Source: Calendula officinalis (taxonomy: Eukaryota; Streptophyta; Magnoliopsida; Asterales; Asteraceae). Taken from it: 64,000 bases of DNA. The stretch spans positions 21,609,058-21,673,057 of the forward strand of contig OY970822.1 in assembly GCA_963853835.1 (NCBI GenBank). Reading direction: 5' to 3'. The notes below the pieces were generated by a model. The model had not been told where the DNA came from. It searched no databases and worked only from the letters and a program-made list of their open reading frames with translations. Made by a program: the position numbers and the translations under genes. Positions 40,019 through 52,070 of this stretch are shown piece by piece (the first letter of the stretch is position 1; each line of letters starts with the position of its first letter).

Positions 40019-42071
40019 ATGGAGTTCATATCCCCATTAGATTCGATAGATTCGTTATTGTTCTCCACCAGCAGAGCGTTATGTAGTTCGTTCGCTGTTT
40101 TTATTCAGATCCAGGTATGAATTTCGTCATTTTCGTTAGTGGATAATGTTTAATTTTGTTTTGTTTTAGCTGTGGTTGATTTTTTTTTTTTAAATTCGCG
40201 TTTGATTTATGGATCTGGTGATTATTATATTGAGGGAGATTACAATCTATGATGAGTTTTTGTGTTGAGGAGATGTGATTGTTCGGTGCCCTAATTGTAA
40301 TCTGACTTGAATATAACTCGGAGTCACGTGCTGTATGAGCTAGTGCATTTATGGTGGGAAATTACGGTTATTGCAATTTAGGATAAAATCATGTGGAAGT
40401 GTCAGTGTCGTGGTGTACTGCAATTGGCTAGTATTGAATTTAGTACATATTTTGTAAATTAAAGACAGTTTGGAGTCTGTTTTGAATTAAACACCACATT
40501 TTTTGTATTTGTGTTTATTGTTATAAGGTTTAATGCAGTTGCTGAATTAAAAAAAAAAAAACATATTTTCTGAAACAAAGAGAGTAAATTTTCTGCAAAG
40601 TTGACTGTGTTTGTTTCTTGTTTTTCGCCGGGCTAAATTGCTGATGTGCTGTGTGAGATTGAATAACACTGATGCCTTTTTTTTCCCTATGTTATATAGA
40701 TTTAGAGAATTCAGTAATTATAGATTTCGGCAAGAGTATACATACCTTTTTAATTATGTTAATTGTTATGAAAAAACATTTATGCTGCAGGGATGTGTAA
40801 TATGCTTACTTCTAGCTTTAGGATGGGCTGGTGCAGCTTATGTGAGGTATTTAATCTTTCATTTATGTGGCTTTCATACAAGACTGGTTTTTCATGGACT
40901 ACTTTACTAAAAACCTCATCTGGAAATTGATTACACTATATTTTATTTCTTGCAGAAACAGAGAAATAAGACAGATGAAGAAATGCATGAAAGATGGAAA
41001 TCACTTTGCATTTCTTAGTCATAATATTAATGATCTAGAGCATTCAACACAGGTTCAATTGCCAGGTGTCACGGTTGTAATGCCCTTGAAAGGTTTTGGA
41101 GAACACAATTTGCACAATTGGCGAACCCAGGTACCATACTTTAATTTAAAATTTGGCTTATTTTTATTTCTTTCTTCTAATTTAATTACATATGGATTAT
41201 TGCATGCAGTTAACTTCCCTTTATGGTGGCCCCTTGGAGTTCCTATTTGTTGTGGATAGTACTGAAGACCCTGCGTATCATGCTGTATCTCGTTTACTCC
41301 TAGATTTTAAGGTAAGTTAAATTTATGCTACTAACATTTTTTTGTAGTTTCAATGTACCTTTTGTAGTTTGTTTTTGTCATTATTTGTTTCGAAGTGAAA
41401 GTATGGAATTCTCAAAACAATTTTATTTATTTGTTTGTTTAATTTTCACGTGTGCAGGATGATGTTGATGCAAGAATAATTGTAGCAGGCCCATCCACCA
41501 CATGTAGTCAAAAAATTCATAATCAGTTGGTACAATGCAAATTCTTTACAACTTTGCTTAGTTTCAAAAACATGGTATATCCGTGTAATAATCAAGTTTC
41601 AAGGGTTGAAACCCGTAATTTTGTGTAAACTAGAGGGATTATTTATGTAATTTACTCTTCAACTTATATTATATAATGGTTTAAATGGCAGATTGGGGTG
41701 GAGAGAATGCATAAAAACAGCAAATATGTATTATTTCTTGATGATGATGTTAGACTGCATCCTGGATCAATTGGAGCCCTAACTGCAGAAATGATAAAGA
41801 ATCCCGAGGTATAAATAATCATGCTGATACAAATTCCTACCATCTACTGATAGATGGTACTTAGTTCTTGAATATTTATTTATATTTTTTTCGGAATTTC
41901 ACTTGTTTTAAGTTGGGTTTTTAAATTTATGCAGATATTCATTCAAACTGGTTACCCGCTTGATTTACCATCGGGAAGCTTGGGAAGTTACTGTATTTAT
42001 GAATATCACATGGTAAAGACTTTGAGGATTATGGCTTTTTCTTAATATATATATATGTGTGTGTATATATA

Positions 42072-42128
<57 letters not shown>

Positions 42129-44052
42129 CTTTACATTGAATTGGTTATATACTTATATGTGAGTAAAACATTGGACTGTTTACAGCCATGTTCAATGGGA
42201 TTTGCAACTGGTGGAAGGACTTTCTTTCTTTGGGGAGGCTGCATGATGGCAAGAATCTTTCACCCTAATTTAACGCTTGTAATACAAATTTTATTTATTT
42301 ATATTTATTTTTGCAGATGCATGCAGATGATTTCAGGACTGACAAACATGGTGTAGTTTCTGAACTTCGTGATGGTGGATATTCTGATGATATGACTCTT
42401 GCTGCTATAGCTGGTAATTGTTTATGATTAATATACATATCTTTATTTTATTTAATATATTGTTTGTGTGTTGCCACTTTGAATTAATCATTGTGAATTC
42501 AGGTGCTCATAAGAGGCTCATTACTTCACCACCTGTTGCAGTTTTTCCTCATCCTCTTGCAAGTGATCTTACTTTTTCAAGGTTGATTTTACAAAGCACA
42601 TAATCAATTTCTAAACACATCCAAATTACTATATTGAATCTCGTGTATTGTTTATAGGTACTGGAACTATTTGAGAAAACAAACATTTGTGTTGGAGTCG
42701 TACACAACATACATAAACTGGATTATGAATCGAGCATTATTTTCTGTTCACTGCTACTTATCATGGGGATTTGTGTCTCCATATATCATGGCTATGTTTC
42801 ATGTTGCAGCAGCACTAAGATTCCATTTTAAGGATAATATAATTCAAGAAAATGTTCTCAACCCTAATGGTAACTCAACTATATTTGTAATGAATAAATT
42901 TAATAAATCAATTTACAGGTTATGTTATTGATTAATTACAGGGTTGAGACTTGTTGGGTGTTTGGTGACATGTACTGCAATTGAACTTCTTTCAATGTGG
43001 AATTTGACAAGAGTAGAAGTCCGTTTATGCAATATGTTGTCTCCTGAGGCACCTCCACTTTCACTTAGTGCTTATAACTGGTGTTTGGTAACTTGTTTTA
43101 TAACTCAACTCATTTTTATAAATCAACTTCTGTTTCTTTCATGGTCTTGTGTGGGTCGGGTAATGGGTCAATTATTTATGTAATAAGTTTGATTATTTAT
43201 TTTAATCTAAAGGAGTTTTTTTTGTATTAATCGGAGTTAAATTCATAGAGAAAATTAAATATTATATTATATTGAATAGGAAATAGTAAGGAATATAAGT
43301 AAGTGTGGCTTAGCTTGGAGACTAAGTTAGGTTAATACTAATTAAATAGGACTAATTACTCTAAATAGTAAGAATGGAGTTGAAATTGAAATATTTGCAG
43401 GTGTTTGTTGCAATGGTGGTGGATAACTTTTTATACCCGATATCAGCCATCCGTTCACATTTCTCTCAATCTATCAACTGGTCTGGTATCCGATACCATT
43501 TGAGGAATGGCAAAATACACAAGGTCAGACTCCCATTATTGTTTCTTATCTTTATTTTTTTTAAATAATAGTGCTTATAAATCACTATCGTTATAAATAA
43601 CTTTTTGTACCCGATATTAGGAAACAAGAAGAGTTTTTATTTTCTTTTTTTTATCTCTGGAAAGGAAAATAGTTGAAAACTATAAAAGTCAGTTTTTCAG
43701 AAGTTTAGATATCAAATTTTAAACTGGTTTTTTTCCTCATAAGTTCAATTCGAACACATTTATAGTTTTTTGAGTTTTCCACATTTCTTCCAACTAAGCT
43801 CCACCACTTCAGCTTCACTCTGTATTTTTTAACACATTTTAGTGTTGAATTAAATTTCATTTTGGAATTTTGTTTGTTATTGTTTTTTTTTTATGTCAGA
43901 TTGAACGAACGATGGAAAAGGGAAAGAAGTTTTCAGATTTAGCAGCCAAACGTTTATACGCTAAAAAAGCAGCCCAAAGCAAAATCTCAATTCTTGGGTC
44001 ATTGTCCAGAAGTTTGGCTCACTGGAGACAACCAAAGAAATATGATGTCTAA
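40019..44052 (+). CDS. GCS: Ceramide glucosyltransferase (glucosylceramide synthase), 14 exons
   Basis: The predicted 522-aa enzyme transfers glucose from UDP-glucose to ceramide in ER/Golgi membranes (GT21 family). Exons: 40019-40114, 40791-40846, 40956-41130, 41210-41311, 41458-41529, 41692-41808, 41935-42012, 42186-42248, 42317-42413, 42503-42581, 42658-42869, 42942-43087, 43401-43523, 43900-44052. Phases agree at every junction; all introns are GT-AG except intron 8 (GC-AG). A membrane anchor lies at residues 33-51. Catalytic Asp motifs are visible: VVDSTEDP (D125), FLDDDVRLHP (184-186) and DGGYSDDM (277-278), followed by the RYW block (FSRYWNY). Three hydrophobic segments follow. The C-terminus is WRQPKKYDV. 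Length and order match plant GCS (Arabidopsis At2g19880); the recognition is from memory. No damaging change was seen, so the gene looks functional. The 100-130 aa frames in 40611-43568 are exons read through into introns. Confidence 0.95.
42055..42126 (+). repeat. (TG)n(TA)n microsatellite in GCS intron 7
   Basis: A TG-rich run with short TATATA interruptions leads into about 21 TA units, ending about 60 bp before the intron 7 acceptor at 42185. Confidence 0.95.
42249..42316 (+). other. GC-AG intron (intron 8) of GCS
   Basis: The coding frame requires exon 8 to end at ATGATG (42248). The intron therefore starts GCAAGA and ends TTTTTGCAG, 68 bp in all. No GT nearby gives the conserved protein without loss. 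GC-AG introns are a known minor class, usually with an otherwise strong donor as here. Confidence 0.85.
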
Positions 44053-45240
44053 AAAACAAAAATTAAAAACGCGTTATTTGTGATTAATGTTATCTGGTTT
44101 TATGAGCAAAAATACAACCAGGTAATATAATTCATCCTTATTTATGGTTTGATTGATTAAACACCATCATATCATAAATTAGGCATTCTTTTCGTCCATT
44201 TTAAAAAAGAAAAAAATTTAAATTAAAAATTAAAAAATTCAATTCAATTGATTGATTCTTCAGCTGTAGCTGTAGTCATATTATATCTGGCTTTTGGTTT
44301 TGTATCTTGTAAATTTGATTGTGTAATTTAAAAAAAACTACTATTGTTGCATAACACTCATTTTGTCAAAGGAAATTGCCAGATATTTGCATTATGTTTT
44401 TACAGGATTAACCAGCAAATACAATTATTGTTTTGTTTTATTATCCTTAATGTGTTACGGTTAATCAAATAGATTTGTTTTTTTGACATATTAAGTCCTT
44501 TCGCTAGGGTTGTGCACCCGTCCAAAACCAGATTGGACTGCTTTCTTTTAAAATATTGGAATGAAAACTGAGGCAACTCTAGTTAGATTTAAGAAAATAT
44601 TGGCTTAAATGTCTCAAATGTGTTCGACGAGTTAAGTTCGTCTTAGTATTAAATGCTTAAAATGATTTGTTTGATTTTAAATAATTCAATCGTGTAAGAC
44701 TGTAAGTATATGGTTCTTGTAATAATAATACATTAATAATTCACAATATATAAAAAAAAGGAATTTTTTTGTTGGAAAAGTGTTCGATAGTTCAGCCAAA
44801 TCCAACCTGTCTTACTTCAATACCTGTTTTGATATGTAGCCAAATATGTCCTTGGTGTTGCTCATTAACTAACTTCATGAGTTCAAGTAGGGCAAAATTT
44901 GAGTAGATGAGCGATAAAAAAAACAAGTTAGCATTATTTACACATTAATAAAAAAACATAACCTAAATTAACCTTTAATAAGTAAGTAGGCAGGTGAGGT
45001 ATTGGAAATTGGTATAAACAAGAGGGAAATTCGATTTATAGGTAGAAATGTGTGCTTCGTTGACAGACGCAGATGGCGATTTGTGGGTGATCCACGGAGG
45101 CATGAGGTGGCCTTGGTGGTTAACGAATGCAGGAGGAGGTGGAGGTAGATGGAAAGAGGTGGCAAAACGAACCAGCAGAACGTGGACCAAGCGGAGGAAG
45201 ATTTGTAAATTGTAATATAGTTAATTGACGGGAAAAAAAA
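44053..45240. other. 3' flank of GCS and intergenic DNA
   Basis: The first part must hold the GCS 3' UTR; no poly(A) signal stands out. A somewhat GC-rich segment at 44990-45190 with purine-rich GGAGGAGGTGGAGG gives overlapping minus-strand frames but no recognisable protein. Confidence 0.45.
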
Positions 45241-45244
45241 GAGC

Positions 45245-46306
45245 GAATTACATCTAAGGTCCCTGTGGTTTATCACTTATTACAGCCACATTCCCTAAAC
45301 TTCATTAAGTACACTGGGAGTCCCTGGTGTTGCCACTTTGTTGCACCCGTAGTCCCTAAAGCAAACGGACGTTAATTAAAGTCGTTAAATCCCCCCATGT
45401 GCACATCACATGATGGGTAGTATGGTAATTTTCCACACATTCCTCATATTTAAACCCGAGTAAATTAGTGGAAGGTCCCTGTGGTATACTACTTATTACA
45501 ACATTAGTCCCTGAACTACATTTATTATACCGGAAGTCCCTGGTGTATAAACTTTGTTACACACATGTAGGCATGTAAACGAACGAACGGTTCGTGAACT
45601 AAGGTAACAAAGATAAACTAGGGTAACAAACATGTGTTTTTTTGTGTTCGTTTGTATTCATTTATGTTTGTTAAGAAAATTTAGTGTTCACGAACACAAA
45701 CGAACATAAACAAACACAAACGTACATGAAACAAACACAAACAAACATAAACAAACACAAACGAACACGAAACAAATACAAACGAACATAAACAAACTCA
45801 AACGAACACTAACAAACGAACGTAAACCAACGAACGTAAACAAACGAACACGAACGGATGTTCACGAGCATAAACGAACGAGCGAGCCTTTGTTCGTGTT
45901 CGTTTGTTTAACTAAACGAACACAAAATCTTATTTGTGTTCGTTTGTTTAGCTAAACGAACTCACGCCGAACGGTTCACGAACGTTTGGTTAGTTTACAG
46001 GCTTAAATGTGTGTAACAAAGTGTATACACCAGTGACTTCCGGTGTAATAAATGAAGTTCAGGGACTAAGACTGTAATAAGTAGTATACCATAGGGACCT
46101 TCCTAGGTTTAGGTATGAGGAAGGGATGAACAATTACCATACTACCCATCATGTGATGTGCACATGAGGGATTTAGTAGCTTTAATTAATGTCCGTTTGC
46201 GGACTACGGGTGCAACAAAGTGACAACGCTAGAGACTCCCAGAATACTTAATAAAGTTTAGGGACTGTGACTGTAATAAGTGGTAAACCACGTGGACCTT
46301 AACGCA
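45245..46306. mobile_element. Large nested inverted repeat with a CAAACGAACA-rich core
   Basis: Outer arms (45245-45468 and 46104-46306) and inner arms (about 45471-45570 and 46007-46103) are inverted copies. Each arm contains two versions of one module: AAGGTCCCTGTGGT, CACTTATTACA, AGTCCCT, then ACTTTGTTGCACCC or ACTTTGTTACACACA. The core (45571-46006) starts GCATGTAAACGAACG and ends CGAACGTTTGGTTAGTTTAC, again inverted, and is filled with AAACGAACAYAAACAAACAC repeats. The GGTCCCTGTGGT ends resemble Mutator-like MITEs. No clear TSD was found. It probably arose by repeated insertion of related elements into one another. Confidence 0.8.
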
Positions 46307-46376
46307 AACTTCATAGGAAATAAATCCACAGCCTCCGCAAAACCCTAAAAAACCTCATCAACCAAAACCTTCATTA

Positions 46377-46844
46377 ATGGCGGAATTGTCGCTTGTTGCT
46401 AACCTGCGCTGCGGTCTCTGGTACGCGAAGGAATTTAATTCGAATTATTACTTCAAATAAACAGATGGACACACGAATAATTTTTGGCTTAATACGTCTC
46501 GCCTCAATCTTCATTTAGCTATACTTGCAGGTTATTCTCTCTAAAATTCCTGTAATGAAAGAATGAATGAAATGATGATAATTGCTAGAAATGTTTGAAC
46601 TTAATTTGATATTTGATACACATATCGTTGATAATGCGCTAGGATTGAATATTTAAAACCTAATAGTAAAGTGTATTGTGTGTTTTGAGTTGCTAATCAG
46701 TGATGTTAAATCTCGTTCTCTAGGAGATCTATCTAATTGCCAGACAGTATCTCAAAAACCATACCGAATTGGACTTGTGTGTTACATCGTGCAATTTTGA
46801 ATTGTAGACACAAAATCAATGGGATCAATAAGCAAATGGAGGGA
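46377..46844 (+). pseudogene. Fragment of an initiator-tRNA 2'-O-ribosylphosphate transferase (RIT1-like) gene
   Basis: RIT1 adds a ribosyl phosphate at A64 of initiator Met-tRNA. An exon-like block 46377-46530 reads ELSLVANLRCGLWY, then a tract with TDGHTNN and LNTSRLNLHLAILA. A TAA at 46458-46460 sits where the family has Ser. The block ends at a possible donor (CAG/GTTATT). A second block, about 46736-46844, reads PDSISKTIPNWTCVLHRAI and ends at GTAAGT. The stretch between the blocks lacks the conserved residues that join them, and all downstream exons are absent. It is a truncated gene copy, not a working enzyme. CTCATCAACCAAAACC upstream looks like a leader. Confidence 0.75.
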
Positions 46845-47263
46845 GTAAGTATCTGTTTTCTTAATTTCTACCATGATATTCTATTATGGTGCATGCTTTC
46901 TTCAAATGTGATGTTTTATGAAACTTCTGTCCCCAAATAAATGTCCGATTGCAAAAATGGGTTTTGCCTTTTGTATGAATTTTTCAACTTAAAAGTTTAA
47001 ATTTGGACATGTTTTCTGTTTTTCAAGTTACTCTTGAAAGCTTTTCTAGAAAAGTGCCACATCTTTTTACGACTAAACATCTCCTAAAGATGGCAATTTT
47101 AACCTACTTACTTATTAAGGTTTGATTTGGGTCATGTTTTAACGCTAATGTGTAAGTAAAAAAAAAAATCAACTAAAAAACAACATTTCAAATGAGTTAA
47201 AAGTTGTCAAAAGCGTATTTTTATTGCATACAACATTATGAAATCATATCACTTATAAGATAC

Positions 47264-47339
<76 letters not shown>

Positions 47340-48253
47340 AGAAGACAGTTATTTAGTCATTTCTAACACATTAGTTACATATATACTTTTCTAAAAAATA
47401 GCAAAAGCTTTTGCGGGCCAACCCGATTTGGCCCAAACTAATACTCGTATCACTTACTTGAGTGGGGCCCATTATCCAGCGTGCCTGGCCTTACCATTTT
47501 TGTCTATTTTTCTTAGTTTGGATGCTTTATTGTTTTGATTAACTTGTAAATCAATAGTCTATCTACAACTCATTATGTTGGAATTTTAAAGTTTATGATG
47601 GAATGACCTTTTTAATTAAAAAATTATGACTAGAATTAAAAAAAACAACACCATCTAAATATGGGACTCAAGACTCAAGAGTATTAAATTTTTAGATAAT
47701 ATAATGATACAGAATCTTAGTAGCTTGATTCCCTAGGTTTTTCCTTTGCTTTACCATCATTAAAGTTAGCTTTAAGTTTGCAGATAATAACGGGTCAAAG
47801 GGGTAAAATAAAGGAAACAAGTTAAACATATCGAAATTTATTCAAAGTGTATTTTCACAGCACATAAACCTCTTAAATTATTATTTTTTCTTCAAAATAA
47901 TAGATTTCTATCGAGGCAATATAATTCTCGTAGTCACATTTGACACACTATTTATTTACAAAATAAATTGAGGGTTCACTTAGTTGCAAAATGAATAACC
48001 CCTGAAGTTTTGGACAAAAAATTTCTCAAGTCAATCCAACGTGTTTGACCCTCCCATTCTGCCACCACTACATCATACTAAATGCAGAAATAATGAGAAT
48101 TGTATATTCTCGATTTATGTTATAATGTTACGAGTACAGTTTTTAACAGGTATTTATGATGATGCGAAATTTTCAAGAAAATACAAATAACGAAACAAGA
48201 TATATACTTATATTTAGATGCAAATATGCCGTAAATGCAAGAGTATAGTCACA
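46845..48253. other. Intergenic DNA with a (TTA)n microsatellite
   Basis: No gene was recognised. 47262-47338 is about 25 uninterrupted TTA/ATT units. Confidence 0.6.
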
Positions 48254-48770
48254 TAGGACGCGGTACGTTCCGGTACGGGTACACGGTACGGGTACGCGAT
48301 TCACTAGTTTAGGTGTATCCGGTACGCAAGGGTGTAGGTTCATTTCGGTACGTGTCCGGTACGGTGTACCTTACGTTTTGGAACGATATACCATACGATG
48401 TACGCTTAAAACTAAGTTTTCTTTGCATATATATAATTATATTTAAAAAAAAATATAGATAACGATATTTTCCTAAACTATATGGGTGATTTAATTTTGA
48501 ATCATTCCTATAATAAAAAAATATACACAATCGATCCTGAAATTTAAAAATTATGCCAATACATTCCTGACTTCGTGGGAAACGCGTTCCATATTAATCG
48601 GGTACGAGGTTCCCACCTATTGGGAACGCGAATTACAACGTACCAATTCGTTTACCTTTTTTTTTATCAGGAACTCCCAATTGGCGTGCCAAAGAGCGAT
48701 CCCGGTAGCGTTCGGTACACCAACGTATCGCGTTTCGGTACGCGGCGTCCGGTACGCAGTACGCACCCTA
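48254..48770. mobile_element. hAT-like non-autonomous element rich in GGTACG motifs
   Basis: CGGTACG, GGTACGCG or CGTACC occurs many times in two clusters (48258-48400 and 48600-48765). The left end TAGGACGCGGTAC and the right end GTACGCACCCTA are roughly inverted. An inner pair, GGTTCCCACCTATTGGGAAC and GGAACTCCCAATTGGCGTG, adds hairpins. No TSD was found. It resembles the motif-rich elements at 14290 and 62190 in design though not in sequence. Confidence 0.55.
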
Positions 48771-51649
48771 ACCAGTGTATCGTGTGAACCTTTGACTTTG
48801 ACCATCCAGAGGCAATCTAAAGCAAGTCTCTAATTTCCTTGTTGGTGTAAACCTTTGACTTTGACCATGTTTTCTAAACTTAACCTTGTACAAGAACATG
48901 GGCAAACAATACACAAATGCATTCAACGTGACACGAATTGCTATATTATGTATTGACAATTCCTTATAATGTAACAAATTTCCAAAACTTACCCATTGAT
49001 GTAATTTTACTTTCATAGTTTCATATTTGCCATTAGCATATTACATCTACAGGTAAGTTTTAAAAGATTTTTGCACAAAATAGTAGATGAAAATTGAATA
49101 GTTTGTAATTGCAACACGTGTCTGAGGTATGTTTTTGTAATAGTAGTGCATACTCTGATTAAAACCGGTTGAGAGTTATGGGATATGTAATTTCCGAGAG
49201 GTGTATTATAAATCTTTGTTGTATAAACGTGCTTCAAAATCATAAAATAGAATAGAGTCGTTGCAATGTGTGAGGATGTAAGCAATTTGTTGAGGCAAAT
49301 GCTATACATGCAACCTTTTTCGTTTTTTTATCATTATTGCGGATGTAAATCCGATTATCTGGATATTAACTTGCCGTTTTGGGTACGTCGAATCTTTTGA
49401 AAAAGTGGAGAATTTGTCGTTTGTGTTGCCTCTTGTTTTCGTTCGACAAAACCTTTCCAAATGCACAATGGCCAATCTACTTTTTTGCTAAGTCCGTGCA
49501 AAATTCATATGCCTTTGTCTACTCTCATTGCTTTGTTTGGCTCGAAAGGATTATCATGATAATATCAATTCTAAATTTTTATGAATAAATGAGAAAGCGT
49601 TTTAGGTCCTCGACTGGGCCATTTTGAATTGCACTCAAAAAGTTACCCGTTACCCAATCTGTTTGATCCGTTAGTCCATCGCCATTTGTCACCCGTATCT
49701 TTGACTTCTATATTTAGTCTATACTCCTTGTCTTAGACCCAACAAGTGGGCATCACAACTTAAGAGCCAGAACCCTTTCGGGGCCAAATTCTGTTATTGA
49801 ACGTGTATTTTACGCACATGTGAAAAACGATACACACGCTTTGCTCGAATATATAAACACATCGATCTATCATATTGTTTGGACAAAAGAAAACGTTTTG
49901 ATACCACAACTTGTTGACTACCAAATGTTTTGATACTATCATATTGTTTGCCCAATTGATGGGTATTTTTTATTTAGAGCGACAATCACTAAACGACGAG
50001 ATCTATAGTAACATATAAGTATTAATGCATGATGTACAAGTTTCTACAAGGCATTGCTTACAAGAATGACATTATTAAAGCCAAGTTGAGATAAAAATCT
50101 CAAAAGGCTATCTTTTAAACGGTATGTGATGTGATGGTAAAGAATCCCCCACTCATACAATGAGCTTTGAAAACATGAAACAAATCTTTGTCTTTTAAAA
50201 GTGATTGGTTTACGTGAAAGTTTATTAAAGTAGATGTGGTTATATCAACCCACTTTTGTGTTGTCATACCACAATAACAAAGGATATGTAAGTTACAACC
50301 CAGTAATCCACGATGTACAACATAACTATGCATGCGAGTTCATGCGAAATTTGTGCTTGATCAAGTTGAGTCGGGCCCCGATGCACTAGATCGAGCCGTA
50401 AACAAATGGGCCCTTGATTCGTGGTGTTTCAAGTTCCTTTATGTTATTACAGGGTATGAAAAAATGTGGAGCTATGAAACACATACTAGTTTGACCTTCT
50501 TTGTGAAAGGTCGAGAAAATTAGCATGCTAGATATAGTGTTTGACACGTATTTCTGTTTGGTATTTGGTCACAACATGAATGGTGCAGAATATGGTGGTG
50601 TCACGGGCGGGACAGGTGGAAGAGATCGAGATCAAACGATCGTGATGGGTGGTTTGCCGGAAAAAAGTTACCCGAGAAAGCTCGATACCATGTTGGATTT
50701 AAAAAAGACCGGTTAGGGTTTGTATTGCATTAGCTCAACATATGTAAAGCACCGTACACTATAAAATTATATTCATGCCTAGATAAACTAGGTATTATCA
50801 CTATTTAAGAAATAATGATCTTCCTTATCAGAAACTAAAATATAGTTCTATCACACGTATTTTATCTTATTATCCTTAGATAAAAAGCACAATGTTATAC
50901 ACATTACAAAAATGTAAACCAAATATTGAAAAATCCAACAATATCAAATACGACCTACATGTTGCATAAAGCGTCTTGGTACCACCTCGGTGGCCAAAAA
51001 AACGATGTAATTGGCATATAGTTACATCATTGGCGAGGAGATTTGGTATATAAGTACGTCGTGAACAGAATAAATGTCGATATGTGCTTGTACATAAAGA
51101 ACATGATTGTGAAGAAAATATTTGGTACATTTATAAAAGCATTGTTGGTTGCTCAACAAAACGTTTAGAAAATGGTTAAACCACAAAAAGATGGTAATAA
51201 CTTGTCCTACATCGATTATCGGTTAGCATTGAAAATATGTTATCACCTTAATTTTGAATTAATTTGTATTTTTAATATGTCAATTTATCTTTTTATGCTT
51301 GACACTTCACAAATATTTTGTACACTTGTATTCTATAAGAATCAAATTATTCATACTACAAGTCAAAAGAAAAGAGCATTTTATGATTAGGATTGACAAA
51401 ATGGTCAAAACCATTAAATTACAAAAGCTCATGTTCTATTTGTTGGCCACCTTCAACTCCAACTCCAAGTGAGTAGTGATTCATGCATGGACATTTGCCA
51501 AATCATTAAAGAAAAGCAATGGCTACTAACTAAGAATCATTAACATGATACCATAATTATTACTATTATGGGTTCCTCCACATGTTAAAAATGGCATGTC
51601 ATTTTATTCCTTTCATTTGTACATCAATATCCATAATTAATTAATAAAA
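48771..51649. other. Intergenic DNA; unrecognised ORF pair at 50332-50716
   Basis: A duplicated ACCTTTGACTTTGACCAT occurs at 48787 and 48849. Two short frames, 50332-50523 (63 codons) and 50525-50716 (63 codons), have a more protein-like composition than their surroundings (for example ALDRAVNKWALDSWCFKFLY and QTIVMGGLPEKSYPRKLD). They lie in different frames and I cannot assign them; they may be a decayed captured exon pair. Nothing else was recognised. Confidence 0.35.
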
Positions 51650-52070
51650 AGGTGTATGGCCATTTGTAACGAGCTCGTACAGTGTAGCTGAAATTTGTCC
51701 ATGGTGTACACGATATGACCGTTGCAGTTGTTTTCAGACTTTCTCCTGACACTTTCTGGTAAATGTATATATACGTTGACCTCTATGAGATTATTTCAAG
51801 TACTCTTACTACTAGGCTATCATCAGGGGTGTCTTTGAGGAGGTGCAACAGGTGCAGCCGCACATGACCCACATTTTGGAGGGGGCCTAATTTTTTATAT
51901 ACATTTTATATGTATATGTGAAAGTTTTAAGCCAACTTAATAAGTCAACATGGAAAAAATTAGAAAATCCAATTTTTTAATATATCTTGCATTTAGGGGT
52001 CCATTTTCTTATATTCGCACAGGGGCTTCGGAATCTCGGAGACGCCCCTGGCTATCATTATCCTATGGTG
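51650..52070 (-). mobile_element. tRNA-derived SINE, type 1, split by a MITE
   Basis: On the minus strand the head reads GATAATGATAGCCTAGTAGTAAGAG (A-box region), followed by a decayed B-box area and TTTACCAGAAAGTGTC to CTGAAAAC, as in the copy at 13786. The 227-bp MITE at 51824-52050 is inserted in the head. The 3' boundary near 51650 is approximate. Confidence 0.6.
51824..52050. mobile_element. hAT MITE (227 bp)
   Basis: The inverted ends are CAGGGGTGTCTTTGAG and CTCGGAGACGCCCCTG. A perfect 8-bp duplication, GCTATCAT, flanks it (51816-51823 and 52051-52058), as for hAT elements. It lies inside the SINE. Confidence 0.93.

Noticed and set aside
40611..43568. Separate small genes suggested by 64-130 aa frames
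   Set aside because: Each is one GCS exon read through into its introns; the spliced model explains them all.
44968..45276. 102-aa minus-strand frame near the GGAGGAGGTGG segment
   Set aside because: No domain or homologue recognised; composition is driven by purine-rich repeats.
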